Positions 1-10,430 of a stretch of DNA of 64,000 nt are shown here, in pieces (within the stretch, counting starts at the first letter, position 1; every line of letters starts with the position of its first letter). The notes beneath the pieces were generated by a model, which saw nothing but the letters and a program-made list of their open reading frames with translations, made no database searches and was not told where the DNA came from. Source of the DNA: Liolophura sinensis (lineage: Eukaryota > Mollusca > Polyplacophora > Chitonida > Chitonidae); the NCBI RefSeq assembly GCF_032854445.1, contig NC_088295.1:20387385-20451384 (forward strand), in the 5' to 3' direction. Made by a program: the position numbers and the translations under genes.

Positions 1-162
1 TCATAACTTATAAAATGTATATCGGAGACGATTGGCAATGTTCATGTTTCCATTTGCTATTCACAAAGAGAATACTTCGTTTTGAATATTAAATTATGGT
101 GTATTAATAGTAATAATAATGAACAAAATTTTCTGCTGGTTAAAACTGTTTTGGTGTTTTAG

Positions 163-243
163 GGCCGAGGCCACGGCACTACTGATGGAAGCTAAGGGAC
201 ATGTTCTTCCACTTTTTAAATTCATTGAACTTTTTGACAAAAG
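163..243 (+). CDS. MARF1: MARF1 exon, first half of LOTUS domain 1
   Basis: Acceptor AG at 161-162, donor GTAAGC at 244. It reads [20 protein letters not shown] and then IELFDK, the first helices of a LOTUS fold. It enters with two bases from the preceding exon, which is outside the window, and leaves with AG of a split Arg codon. Confidence 0.88.
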
Positions 244-3200
244 GTAAGCTTTAAGATGCAGCCCCACTGTCATCGGAGACTACACCTAAATGATAGCAGA
301 TATACATGTATGCATTTACACTGATCTTTGGCCTAGCTAACCTACCTATCTATACATTACCAGTAAAATGTGTGTGTGAATAAGGTCTTATCCTCGATTT
401 TTTGAAAACCTTTACATATAGATAAAAGCTTTCCCTGACTACAACATGTTGTCGTGGTTGTAGATATCATCGTTCCATCAGTGTGTGCGAGTTGTATAAA
501 ATGAAAGACATCATAGATATCCGTGAGCAGGGTGGTGCTGGTAGGATGGTGTATCTGTTGGAGGATGTCCGCAGTACCCCCTCCCCGCAGGATAATGCAG
601 ACATGGAGGTGAGGTCTGGTGGTGGTGTACAGGTGAAGATATTGTATCCAGTCCAAAAGGAAGTATTCCTACAAATTTCTAGCTTAGATCGCTGTTGGTT
701 TGCTTTGGGCTTCTACAAAAATTGCTGCCAGATTTCCTACTTACTTTCCCAGTGTTGAAAAGTTTCAAAATAGTTTGCAGAATGTCTGTTTTTGTATTTT
801 CATTTGTTTGCGATTGAAGCTAATTAAAGTAGACCATTCTGTTTGCGGCATAGGAGTTTAATGCAACTTTCCTACATGGTGATATTTCATTCCAAGTTCA
901 TATGTAATCATACATATATGTCTATTTTCAGATTCAAGAAATCCTTGAAGTGCCTGTATGTCTGATCCATTGTCCCGAAGGCAGCACTGGTTATGTAGAG
1001 GCCCTCAACTGCACCATGCTGCCCAACGTCAACATTCAAATGAAGACATTCGCAGCTCAGGTTCATACTATGTTACAGTCACATGAAGGCAACATGGCAC
1101 TCATGAGGTGAGATTCACATGGTCTGCAAGATGACTTTAAATCTGGTGTAGGTAGTCCAGGAAAATGTCAGCAGGTATTTACTGATAGTAAATACAGATC
1201 TACTGATCTAGGTCTCTAGGCCGTGCTTCTCAAAAGTTAAAAATTTCATCAGCTTTGAGAAACAGTGGCTTTGTCATGATGGCCTGTAAGTGGAAGTTAG
1301 CCCCAGTGTGTGCTGTGGTTTAATGTCAGTAATAATCATTACATAACTGTTCACTATGTCTAATAAATCCGTAGCAGTCCATCTGATGGGTTTCGAGTCA
1401 CTGCCTGTTTCTATCTTCCCGAAATTGCCAAGATTTCAGACTGCCTCCATGCATGTCTTTGCCAGTGAGATGCTTAATAAAGCCAAAGCATGCAACGAGA
1501 CTGAAAAAGTACACTGCGTGATATTTTTGTCACGAAGAGCTTTATGTGGGAGCTTCTCTGGTAACAATTTTTTGGAGGCCAAATTTAGTTTGAATACCAG
1601 TTACAATTGATCATGTTGCAAATATTGTCCTTTCCAGCTTCGTGGCCTGCTATGAGGCGGAGTTCTCCCCCCTTGATCCCTGTGAGGATGGTGGTGTTCC
1701 CTTGGAGCATCTCATCAGCTGTGTACCAGGTACTCAGATTGTCATGTCAAAAACCGGTGTCAAGAAGGTGCAGTGGATGGAGAACAAACCCATTCTCCCC
1801 AATGGTATGTTTGCAAGTTTAACTTCCATTGTTTCACTGTTTCGATTTGTTTGTTTGATTGGTGTTTACACTGTACTCAAGACTATTTTACTTATACGAC
1901 GGCAGCCAGCATTATGATGGGAGGAAACCGGTTCGAGCCCGGGGGGAAACCCACAACCATATGCAGACATTCCCATGCATGATCCGAAAGGAAGCTACCA
2001 TAAGCTTTTGGTATTAGGATTTGAACTCACCATGACTGCATTGGAGGGAGGCTCTTGGGTAATCATGCCACGCTTCAAGGTTTTGATAGTTTATTTGCCA
2101 TTTTGCAACTTTAAATGTATGTCTATCCTCCAGCAATGAAGAATTACACAGCAAAAAAAAGAATATTTGAGTGTCAGGTAGTGTTGAAAATATTGTTATA
2201 ATACTTCAAAATTGACAGGGTGCTTTAAAACCTGAATACTTCAACAGTACTCAAATTTGGTTTCTCTTCCTGGCAGGTATCCTGACTGACCTACCAGACG
2301 TGCTGCGAGCATCTAGCAGTCCTTTATTGACTCAACAGATGAGTCAGATCAGTCGTGAGATCGTGGACCTCCTCAAGCATCATCCACAATGTCGTATGCC
2401 TTTTAGCAAGTTCATCCCTGCTTACCACCACCACTTTGGACGGCAGTGCAGGGTGGCAGACTATGGGTATACTAAGCTATATGAGCTGTTTGATGCTCTA
2501 CCACATGTACTGCAGGTTAGTCTCTGTATGGTTGCTTTAGTCATGTTTTTCTTAGCATGTTTATATCTTGATCTAAAATAATACCAGTTTGGTGTGCAGG
2601 ATTTTTGATCATCGGCACAATTATGGTAAAAATGAAAATGATTTACAGATGTTTTTTGCATGCATTTTCAGGTGATGGGGACAGGAGATCGACGGATTCT
2701 TACCCTTAGCCACAGAGCCCAGGTAAGACGGTTCACCACAGACCTGCTGAGGATACTCAAGGCTCATTCTGCTAAACAGATCCAGCTCTCTGACCTGGCA
2801 GAATGCTATGGTAAGTGAAAGTATTTAAAGCCGAAGCAGCCTTTGTCCATGTTGGTTAGTGTACTGCGAGTAGAGTAGACATGATAAATGACCGAAAATT
2901 TAGCCTGAAAAGTGCAGTTTTAGAGGCAAATATGTCAGAAAATATTGCTTTTGTTGCTGAAACTTATATTTTTCCAGTTGATTATTCCTGTACCTTCCAA
3001 ATAAAGCTTTAAACACCTTTCTCACATCAACAGAACTCCTACAATCTATGAAAAAGATTCATGTTAATCATGAACAAAATTTTAGGTCAGTTACCCTAAT
3101 TTGACTGGGTGACAAAATTAGATTGAAATCCAGTTTAACCAGAATTATTGTGATGTTGGCATATTGTAGTCTCATTTTTTTCTGATTTCAGAGAAGGTGA

Positions 3201-6200
3201 TTGGTAAGCCGCTGGATATTTGTGAGTATGGAATGTGTTGTCCTGAAGACCTGCTTACAGAAATTCCTGCTACAACAATTCTGGTGAGACCTGCGTATTC
3301 TCCTGCCAACTGCATAGTCCGTGCTGAGTACTGAACACAATTCATTCCCTGAGCATACCTGGTGTTCAGGGTGTGCATCGTTCTCCAATATAGGGCAGCT
3401 GTACTTTATACCTATTTCTCTGTGACAAAATAGCAGGAAAGAGCTATATTACTTTTTGACATGAGCGTGGTAGACATGAAACATTCTCTTATTTTTGCCA
3501 AATGACCCCACCATAATAAATAAGTGTGAACATTGAGGATGCGATCCTTGTCTGAAATGCTGGTTGGGAGTTCTGTTAATTGGCTCTGCCTGACCACCTC
3601 ATCTGTCGTGCTGGAAAGTTCTCCATTGTGTTATTAGTCATGTAATGAAAAATTTTCCAACAAGACATGAATGTTATTAGTTGAATTGTAATGTAGCATC
3701 TTTCCACAGGAATGATTTGATACTTCGAAGGATGGAATTTTTGACGCTAAATTCAACGTATGAATTTTTTTTTTTTTTTTTTCTCCAGACCAGCTACACA
3801 GAAGCAGGAACGATTTTGGCTATTCCTCGGCGAGGTATGGTGAATTGCAGCATGGGTAAAAATAGTACATAGACCTCTAATAATTTTAATACCTTGTTCA
3901 GACTAGTTGGAAGATAGTTTGTTGTGGAACCATTAAAACTATGGTGTGGAAAATGATTAACAATCTCTAAACCTAGATCAGGCCCTGGCGATGTTGTACT
4001 TCCCTAGCAATCATCAGTCGGATTGTGCTATTGTCTGGAAGGCCAGCTTAAAACCATATGTACAGAACCGTTTCACAAAGAGCTCTAAACTTATGTACCT
4101 ATTATTGACCCATAGGCTAATCAAGATGAATTTTTTCTTTCCACTATTCACAAAATTGAAATTTGAAGAGATTAAAACAAAATAAAAAAAAAAATTTCGG
4201 TTTGAATCACTATTGCCATTTTATAGGGTTAAGAGTCTTTTACGATAGGCACAGGTGGCCAGAATGTAGACTTTGATGCTTGTAACAAAGTAAATGTACT
4301 GTGTACAGATCAAACTTCTGAGGAAGTGGAGCGTACCAAACAGTTCTCCCTGGAGGTTGTGGATCTGCTCAAGCATAACCCACAGTGTCGTATGCCATTC
4401 AACAAGTTCATTCCTGCCTATCATCACCACTTCGGGCGCCAGTGTCGGGTCTCGGACTATGGCTTTGCTAAACTCATTGAACTGTTTGAGGCTATTCCAC
4501 ATGTGGTGGAGGTATTTATTTGCGGATTATCTTTTCAAATAGTATTAATAATCTGAGATTAATAGCCTTTTATCATTGTACTTGAACCCAGAGGACCCAA
4601 ATGGTACAATGGGTGTAGGACTCGGGTTGTACATGCATCTGGTAAAGTAACTGTTAATAGTCGATACCAAGTTGTGTATTGTTCATCTCCAGTAAGAAGC
4701 AGCTTGGTCATGGGGTCAAGGTTGTGGCCTTTCAGTCACTAGATCAGTTAAAATGTGGGTCCTATTTGTGAATGACACTGAAAACTTACCTGTATGTAAA
4801 AGATAACTGTCATTCAAGTTCATTTGATTTTTTTTTTGTACATGTGGTTATCCAGCTTGAAGATGAAGGGGAGGAGCGGTTTGTGAGACTGACAGAGCCA
4901 GAGCTAAAGAAGGTCTTGTCCGAGCAGGTGGTCAAGTTGTTGGGGCTTCAGTACAATGGTCAGCTCTCCCTGGACAACTTCTACAGGGTCTTCACCTGCC
5001 ACTTTGGCTTCACTCTGCGTCTGCGGGATTTCAAAGCTTCATCCATTAAAGAACTGCTGGCTCAGCTGAAGCATGTGGTTCGGGTAAGAAAAGAGATTTT
5101 TTTTGAGGAACTGATGGGACGTTTAACCCTGTTCACCAGTGCATTGACAACACCCGATTTGGATTTTTTCGAATACCTGACACTGTACTTTCTTGAGTGC
5201 TTTGCAGTAGTCCTAGAAAGTGTGAAGTTTATGAGCGGTTGTGGTGTAAAGATTCTTACCTTTATAGTTAGGTGCTACTAATATCGTGCTTGGCCATCAC
5301 TGATGCCTAAGGAATTGCATTAAAGTGTAATTTGGGTTGCAGATTTATTGGTGTTGTAATAAGTGAAGTGTTAGGATGAGTGTAAATGAGAAACTAGGCT
5401 CCCCCAACCTCCTGTCACAAATCTCCTCTGTTTAGATTGATGTTCAAGATGGTGTCGAGTATGTGGTTCTGTGTCGTCAAAGTCACTTCCCCAAACTAGC
5501 CAGACAGATTCTCCAGCTGTTGATGAACCAGAGCAGTGGTAGTCTCCCCTTGGTGGAGCTCTGTAGTCGGTACAAGACCAGCTTTGGTACAGACTGTGAT
5601 GTGGGTCAGATCAGAGAGGAACTCCTTGACTTTGTTCAGGTATTTCATAAGACAATTCTGTTTCTTTTTCATAAGGTATGCCACGTCAGACATGTTGACT
5701 AAAGCACAAGATCACAACAGTGGCCCTTTGGCAGTTGTCATTACATATAAATAGCTGTGTTTAGTTTTTTTACTGAAGATTTTGCTTTGTGACATTGTGA
5801 AAGATTTCCCTTGATTTTCGAATGCAGAATTAAAGGAATCTCCTGCACATAAATGTTCAAGAACACATGCTCTAGGAATGTGTGATGGAATCTCGTACTA
5901 GCATGTTGACAGTACTAGTTGTTGGTTGCAGGTGACTGGCGGGGAAGAGTCTGCAGTTATCAGTCTCACACCACTACAGATATTTGCCAGAGATGTCAGA
6001 ATTCTCCTCAAAGCTCACAATGGCAAAATCCTGTTGCACATGTTCGAGTCAACTTTCCAGGACCACTTTGGTGTGGAGATCAAGCCGGCCCTGTATGGAT
6101 TCCCCACAGTGGTGGATCTGCTGGCAGCCATTCCCCATGTGGTGCTGCTGAGGGGCAGGGGACAGAGCAGATTGGCCATGTTGTCACATGATATGCAGGG

Positions 6201-9120
6201 TAGGTCCCCTATATTGAGTGACTTGTAAAGTTTAATGCGACATGATTTATCAGATCTGCTTCTCGGCATAAACTATCCCATGGTTCTGGGGATGGCAGGT
6301 GGGTAGGGTACATGTAACTATAAAATATTTGACAGGGTTCTTTTTTGGAAAACAGAGCTCAGGAATAGTGCTGAGCAGTAATTATATGTAACAGCCGTAT
6401 CTCCTGAAAGCTACTGGCTACTTATGGAGGGGGTAATGAGGATCTGATGTTCTGTACATTTGTCTTGCTTCTAAGGTGTAGAAATTTGAAGGTTGGTTGA
6501 AAGCATGTGTTTCACCGAAATGTCATTCCTGTGATGCCTTTCATTTTGCACTTTGCAGATGTTCCCCCTATCTGTGGTTCCCCACCACTTAACTTCCTAT
6601 CCAGTCCTCCCAAACTGATGGTCATTTCTCCCCCCAGAGAGCCTCAGCCCAGCAGAACCCCCTCCAAATCACCCTCCAATGACTCTGGTGTCATGGATAC
6701 TCAAGGTCAGTACCTGTCTGGTGTTCTACTTGGTAATTTGGATGTTGAAGTTTCCACATCCAGTGTTTCTGCTTGCGTTTTTCAATAATGGCACTTTAAT
6801 CCTCTAATGAGAGGAATAAACAAATGATAAATAAAACCTGGCATAATGTTCATCTAGTATGCAAACATGTTCTGAACTGTTCATGGCTGTCAAATCTCGG
6901 CAGAAGGTTGGGGACTAAATAAATGAATGAAGATTACTGTCCTAATTTATTCCAGAAGAGAGCAACCAAAAAATAGATGTAAAGGTTGCCTCCCCTGTTG
7001 ATCTTCTGTCTGGCCCAGTTCCTTCTGCCATACCATCTCCGGAGTTACGGCCTGGTGATGTTCGTAAAGATCTCATGAGATTTGAATCCCCAATAGGTGA
7101 TTTCTAATGTTTTTTTTTTTTTTTGAGATTGAGACACTTTGCTTTTTTCGCTCCTGACAGCAAGTTTTCTTAATAGCGCACCATCACTTGGTAACAGACC
7201 GATTAAATAGACATCATAGATGCCAAGCCTTTTATTTTGATTATAAATATTTTCCAAAAGAACCTACACTGATTCTGACAACTTATACCATGTCTAAAGG
7301 AGCTGTAATATCACTGGTGTAAATGTTATTGGTTGTGAATTTCAAGATAAAAACTGATAAAAACTGAAATGTCTTTTAATTCACGGGCATTAACTTTCGC
7401 GGATTTGGTAAGAAAACACATTCGTGGGAATCGGCTTTCGCGGATCTAATTTTTGGACAACTTATTAACGAAAATCAAACTTCAATACAGAAACATCAAG
7501 TTAGAGAACAACTCGAGCATTCAAGTGACAGCGTTATCATTTAAACATGTTTGTACCTCTGAGGTGACAAAAGTTCTATACAATACAGTAACTTGATCAG
7601 ACAAAGGAATTTAATCCTCCTAAGCTTTTAGTCTTTTGAAAACTGTTAATCTTTATTACGAAGCCCTTACCTGTTGTGTGAGCAAATATTCGTGCCACTC
7701 ACTCCGGGAGACTAAGGATTAAATGTGATTTAAATAAATTCCACTGTTTAATTCTCATGCATCAACAGTGTGAGTGAAACTGAGTATACTGTGACAGATT
7801 TGAGTAAATTTCTCAGAAATCATCATTATAAAAAGGAAGTTTGAAGTGCGGAAACCCCCCGAGCGATATCGGGCGCGTCGGAAAGGTAATCTGACTGGAA
7901 GGCAAGTACAGTTGATAAAAAAAAAACAGCCTCTTCATCGTATGTATATCGTATCACGTACACACGTCCAGCACAAATTATCGATTTGTAGGTCTCTGAG
8001 GCAATAAAACAACAACATTGCAGTGTGGCGCTACTTAGACGGAGATAAGCCTCCTGAAAAGAAAGCAAGACTAACTGACGATCAATTAAGCTAGATTTGT
8101 GAAAGCCGGAATACATTTTGATTAGGTATTTCTAATTAACATGTTTGAAAAAGTATTAGAACTGAGGTGCTTAACGAATTTTTAACTGTAACGCATGCTA
8201 CATTAATAAATTACTTACATGGGTTTTATATTTGATGGCACTTATTTTCGCGGAAATGTTTGCCATGAAATCCACGAATGTTAGTACCACGTGAAAAAGG
8301 CATTTACAGTATTGTTAATTACCAGAGAAATGTAAATTTCTTTTGTGACATGTAGTTCTGAGTTGTTCAACAGGTGGCACTATCTGCTCATGTTTCATCA
8401 AAACCTTTGATATATTCTGCATTTACAGATGAGACAGAGTTGCTATGGCAGCTGACTGATGAAGAGAAGAAAGGACAGAAAACTCCTTTATGTAAAACTC
8501 CAACGTCTGAGTTACTTCATTTTGCTGCCCAATGTCTTCAGCCTGATGGTTCGGAAGAGATTGTAGAAGCTGGGCTCCACGAGAACCCAGTGACCCAGTC
8601 AGGTGGTTTCCGTAGGACACTGCCGAGTCATTCCACACCAACAGGACAGGACAAATATGAAGGCAAAATCTCTGAGCTGGAGAAAAGCGGCGATGACACG
8701 GTACAAGAGTTGTCCGAGGCTTTCTCCAAAGGCTGGTGGAAGGAGAGTGGACAATCAACTGGCAAGGACGAGAGAGAAATCATGGACACCACGGCAGATT
8801 CTCTAAACATATCGGCAGTGAAGGGGGAGACCCTGCCCTTCTCCTCTTACCTGCGTGTGGACGCTGGCAATGGTGGTGAGGGTTTGAGTGAAGCCAAATC
8901 AACGACCGCCTCCTCACCATGCGGGGACTCGGGCATCAGGAGCCAGGACGTCTCGGAAAGCTCATTCCAGGACGACAATCCTGTGGAGACGAGCTCTATG
9001 AAGTCAGATCAGAGCATAGGCATGACCCACCTCAACATTACTCCTAAAACCTCTCCCAGAAAATCACCTCGTAAACCACGAATAGCAGCAAAGTTCCTGG
9101 TGCCTATTGATTCCACTTAA
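163..9120 (+). CDS. MARF1: MARF1 (meiosis regulator and mRNA stability factor 1), 3' part, 15 exons
   Basis: Exons: 163-243, 464-608, 932-1107, 1638-1804, 2277-2515, 2672-2810, 3192-3283, 3789-3834, 4309-4511, 4856-5083, 5436-5639, 5932-6199, 6559-6705, 6956-7096, 8429-9120. All junctions are GT-AG, the phases agree, and the chain gives 988 residues ending in TAA. Eight LOTUS/OST-HTH domains lie at about residues 1-60, 100-175, 205-268, 280-345, 365-428, 440-505, 520-572 and 585-650, followed by a Ser/Pro-rich tail. Telling motifs are [27 protein letters not shown] and AIPHVV. Known for the family: MARF1 pairs an N-terminal NYN endoribonuclease and RRMs with a LOTUS series, and promotes mRNA decay and oocyte meiosis. 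The NYN/RRM exons are upstream of the window. Eight LOTUS domains is the count I recall for vertebrate MARF1. Intron bases before 163 show the gene is cut by the window edge. Confidence 0.93.
464..608 (+). CDS. MARF1: MARF1 exon, second half of LOTUS domain 1
   Basis: Acceptor TAG at 461-463, donor GTGAGG at 609. It reads [19 protein letters not shown] and finishes LOTUS 1, then runs into an acidic, Pro-rich linker ([16 protein letters not shown]). It ends in phase 0. Confidence 0.88.
932..1107 (+). CDS. MARF1: MARF1 exon, start of LOTUS domain 2
   Basis: Acceptor TTTTCAG ends at 931, donor GTGAGA at 1108. The first part ([17 protein letters not shown]) is an interdomain strand region. The second part ([19 protein letters not shown]) opens LOTUS 2. 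It ends two bases into a Ser codon. Confidence 0.87.
1638..1804 (+). CDS. MARF1: MARF1 exon, rest of LOTUS domain 2
   Basis: Acceptor TTTCCAG ends at 1637, donor GTATGT at 1805. It reads [20 protein letters not shown], then [14 protein letters not shown], the closing LOTUS helix and wing. A SINE lies in reverse about 45 bp into the following intron. Confidence 0.87.
1851..2082 (-). mobile_element. tRNA-derived SINE, degenerate, reverse orientation
   Basis: Read on the minus strand, it ends in a copy of the same tail as the SINE at 12461, with the CTCAAGACTATTTTACTTATA region at 1877-1898 as its complement. A B-box-like stretch, GAGTTCAAATCC, is the complement of 2018-2029. It lies in the intron after the 1638-1804 exon of MARF1. 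Confidence 0.65.
2277..2515 (+). CDS. MARF1: MARF1 exon, LOTUS domain 3
   Basis: Acceptor GGCAG ends at 2276, donor GTTAGT at 2516. One exon holds a whole LOTUS domain: [20 protein letters not shown], then [20 protein letters not shown], then FDALPHVLQ. It is very close to LOTUS 5 (4309-4511). Confidence 0.92.
2672..2810 (+). CDS. MARF1: MARF1 exon, first half of LOTUS domain 4
   Basis: Acceptor TTTTCAG ends at 2671, donor GTAAGT at 2811. It reads [20 protein letters not shown] and continues [20 protein letters not shown]. The exon ends inside a Gly/Glu-side codon in phase 1. Confidence 0.87.
3192..3283 (+). CDS. MARF1: MARF1 exon, second half of LOTUS domain 4
   Basis: Acceptor TTTCAG ends at 3191, donor GTGAGA at 3284. 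It reads [20 protein letters not shown] and closes with [10 protein letters not shown], the LOTUS wing and last helix. Confidence 0.86.
3789..3834 (+). CDS. MARF1: MARF1 short linker exon
   Basis: A 46-base exon after a long T-rich tract (about 3765-3787) and CCAG acceptor, with donor GTATGG at 3835. It reads [15 protein letters not shown], a likely linker strand between LOTUS 4 and 5. Its phases (0 in, 1 out) fit the exons on both sides, which is the main support. Confidence 0.75.
4309..4511 (+). CDS. MARF1: MARF1 exon, LOTUS domain 5
   Basis: Acceptor TACAG ends at 4308, donor GTATTT at 4512. It holds a whole LOTUS domain: [20 protein letters not shown], then [20 protein letters not shown], then FEAIPHVVE. 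It matches LOTUS 3 almost residue for residue in its core. Confidence 0.92.
4856..5083 (+). CDS. MARF1: MARF1 exon, LOTUS domain 6
   Basis: Acceptor TCCAG ends at 4855, donor GTAAGA at 5084. A 76-codon exon, phase 0 at both ends. It reads [20 protein letters not shown], then [18 protein letters not shown], then [10 protein letters not shown]. Confidence 0.9.
5436..5639 (+). CDS. MARF1: MARF1 exon, LOTUS domain 7
   Basis: Acceptor TTTAG ends at 5435, donor GTATTT at 5640. A 68-codon exon, phase 0 at both ends. It reads [20 protein letters not shown], then [18 protein letters not shown], then ELLDFVQ. Confidence 0.9.
5932..6199 (+). CDS. MARF1: MARF1 exon, LOTUS domain 8
   Basis: Acceptor TTGCAG ends at 5931, donor GTAGGT at 6200. 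It reads [20 protein letters not shown], then [20 protein letters not shown], then [13 protein letters not shown]. This is the last LOTUS copy before the tail. Confidence 0.9.
6559..6705 (+). CDS. MARF1: MARF1 C-terminal tail exon, Pro/Ser-rich
   Basis: Acceptor TTGCAG ends at 6558, donor GTCAGT at 6706. It reads [20 protein letters not shown] and on into [18 protein letters not shown]. Low-complexity, probably disordered. Several SP and TP sites suggest proline-directed phosphorylation (inference). Confidence 0.85.
6956..7096 (+). CDS. MARF1: MARF1 C-terminal tail exon
   Basis: Acceptor TTCCAG ends at 6955, donor GTGATT at 7097. It reads [20 protein letters not shown] and ends near MRFESPI. 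No domain is visible. The phases (two bases completing a Glu codon in, one base out) fit both neighbours. Confidence 0.83.
7368..8305. mobile_element. Non-autonomous DNA transposon-like element with imperfect terminal inverted repeats
   Basis: The left end (AATGTCTTTTAATTCACGGG from about 7368) pairs, with a few mismatches, with the reverse complement of the right end (AATGCCTTTTTCACGTGGT, ending about 8305). Inside both ends are repeated TTCGCGGA / TTCGTGG words, pointing inwards. The element fills most of the last MARF1 intron. No transposase ORF is seen inside, so it would be a MITE-like derivative. The exact boundaries and the target-site duplication are not resolved. Confidence 0.5.
8429..9120 (+). 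CDS. MARF1: MARF1 last exon with stop codon
   Basis: Acceptor TTTACAG ends at 8428 and TAA is at 9118-9120. It encodes 229 residues, opening [18 protein letters not shown] Ser/Thr-rich, probably disordered tail follows, and the end is basic ([20 protein letters not shown]). An in-frame ATG at 8374 is upstream of the acceptor, in the intron, and is not used as a start here. Confidence 0.88.
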
Positions 9121-10430
9121 CATTATTCTAAGAAAACTATTTCGCAAGATGGGACCCTGTTTTATGCAGTTTCATGTCTCTACTTACAAACTAAATGACA
9201 ATTTTTCATAGTTTTCCCTAAGTGCTTATTTGTTTTTTTTTTCTTTTTTACTTTTGTTTTTTTTTTTGTTTGAAACGGTTGTTGAATGTTGCATGAGAAG
9301 ATGCATGGAAGAAATAGATTCTGATTTGTGGACTTACGAATTGTATACTATGTGCAACATTTTTCATTTGGATTAAGTTTTAGGTTTAGTAGTTGAGAAA
9401 CTAATTTGTAAATGTTTACCATGACTTAAAACACTCATGGGACTTTTGATATAAGAAAATATACAAAAACAACTTTTTGAAATATTTTTCAATTAATCAC
9501 TGAAAGTGTACCTTGTCTAGGTAAATTACAACTAGGGTTAAATTGAAAAAAAAACAATAGTAAAGACTTAGGTCTTGCATGTCCTTAAATGACATGGTAA
9601 ATGAAGAAAATTCATTATGCACCAAAGTTTGCATCCTCCGATAATGTATTGAGGTTTTTGTAGTGGTATACTTGATATGTATTGTTTTGGTGTTCTGCTT
9701 AAAAAAATAACCTTATTAAAGGTTGATGGCTACTAAAGTTGATTTATGGCATTAACTGTTAGGCTTAGCAGTGTGAAAATGAATTTTGTTTTTAGCTTAA
9801 CATTCTGGTAAATTAAACATGATGTTCATTTCAATTTGATTGTATAATATTTATGGATCAGTTTTTGTTCTTTCCTTGTAAAATTTATGAATTGAGTTTT
9901 ACTTTTGTGCATACTACTGTCCCGCATGATTTCTTTTGTAGTATTGGGACTTTGTGTGAGTTGGTCACTTTGTTTTTGACCTTATCAGGTTAGGGAGGAT
10001 CTGATAAACTTTCAGGTCAGTTACTCTGGTACTGGCAACTGGTCGAAGCCTTACTAGTCAGCTGTACTACTGACTAGGGGGATGCTGGGTACGCAAGTAT
10101 GCCATAGATCCCTTCAAGGTGGACCAGTTTGCAATGAGCTCGCATATCCCACAGACATTTTTTTTCCTTTAGTTTTTTTTTTTTTTTTTTTTTTTGTGGG
10201 CTCATTCAGGTCTCATATGTAACAAACTTAAGAATTCAATAGCAGAATCTGCTAATGTTTACACAGGTATCCAGGATATATTTCAGCCGTCAAACTAATA
10301 ACTGGCTTGAATAAACAATTGCAAGTAATGTTCAGCTTGTGTATTTTATTGCCAAATGCTTTGGTTACCCATGTGAACAGTGTAATACATATGTGGAATA
10401 AAAGCCAGGCTTAGGTGAAGTTGCTAGATC
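9121..10430 (+). other. MARF1: MARF1 3' UTR and candidate poly(A) sites
   Basis: T-rich, AT-rich sequence directly after the MARF1 stop, with long T tracts at about 9233-9270 and 10158-10195. AATAAA signals occur at 10310-10315 and 10397-10402. Which is used cannot be told from sequence. No ORF of note. Confidence 0.5.
10397..10402 (+). terminator. Candidate MARF1 poly(A) signal AATAAA
   Basis: Canonical hexamer about 1.28 kb after the MARF1 stop codon. An alternative copy is at 10310-10315. Confidence 0.4.

Noticed and set aside
8374-8428. ATG at 8374 as a separate gene start
   Set aside because: The MARF1 chain enters at the acceptor ending at 8428 with matching phase; the bases before it are intron.
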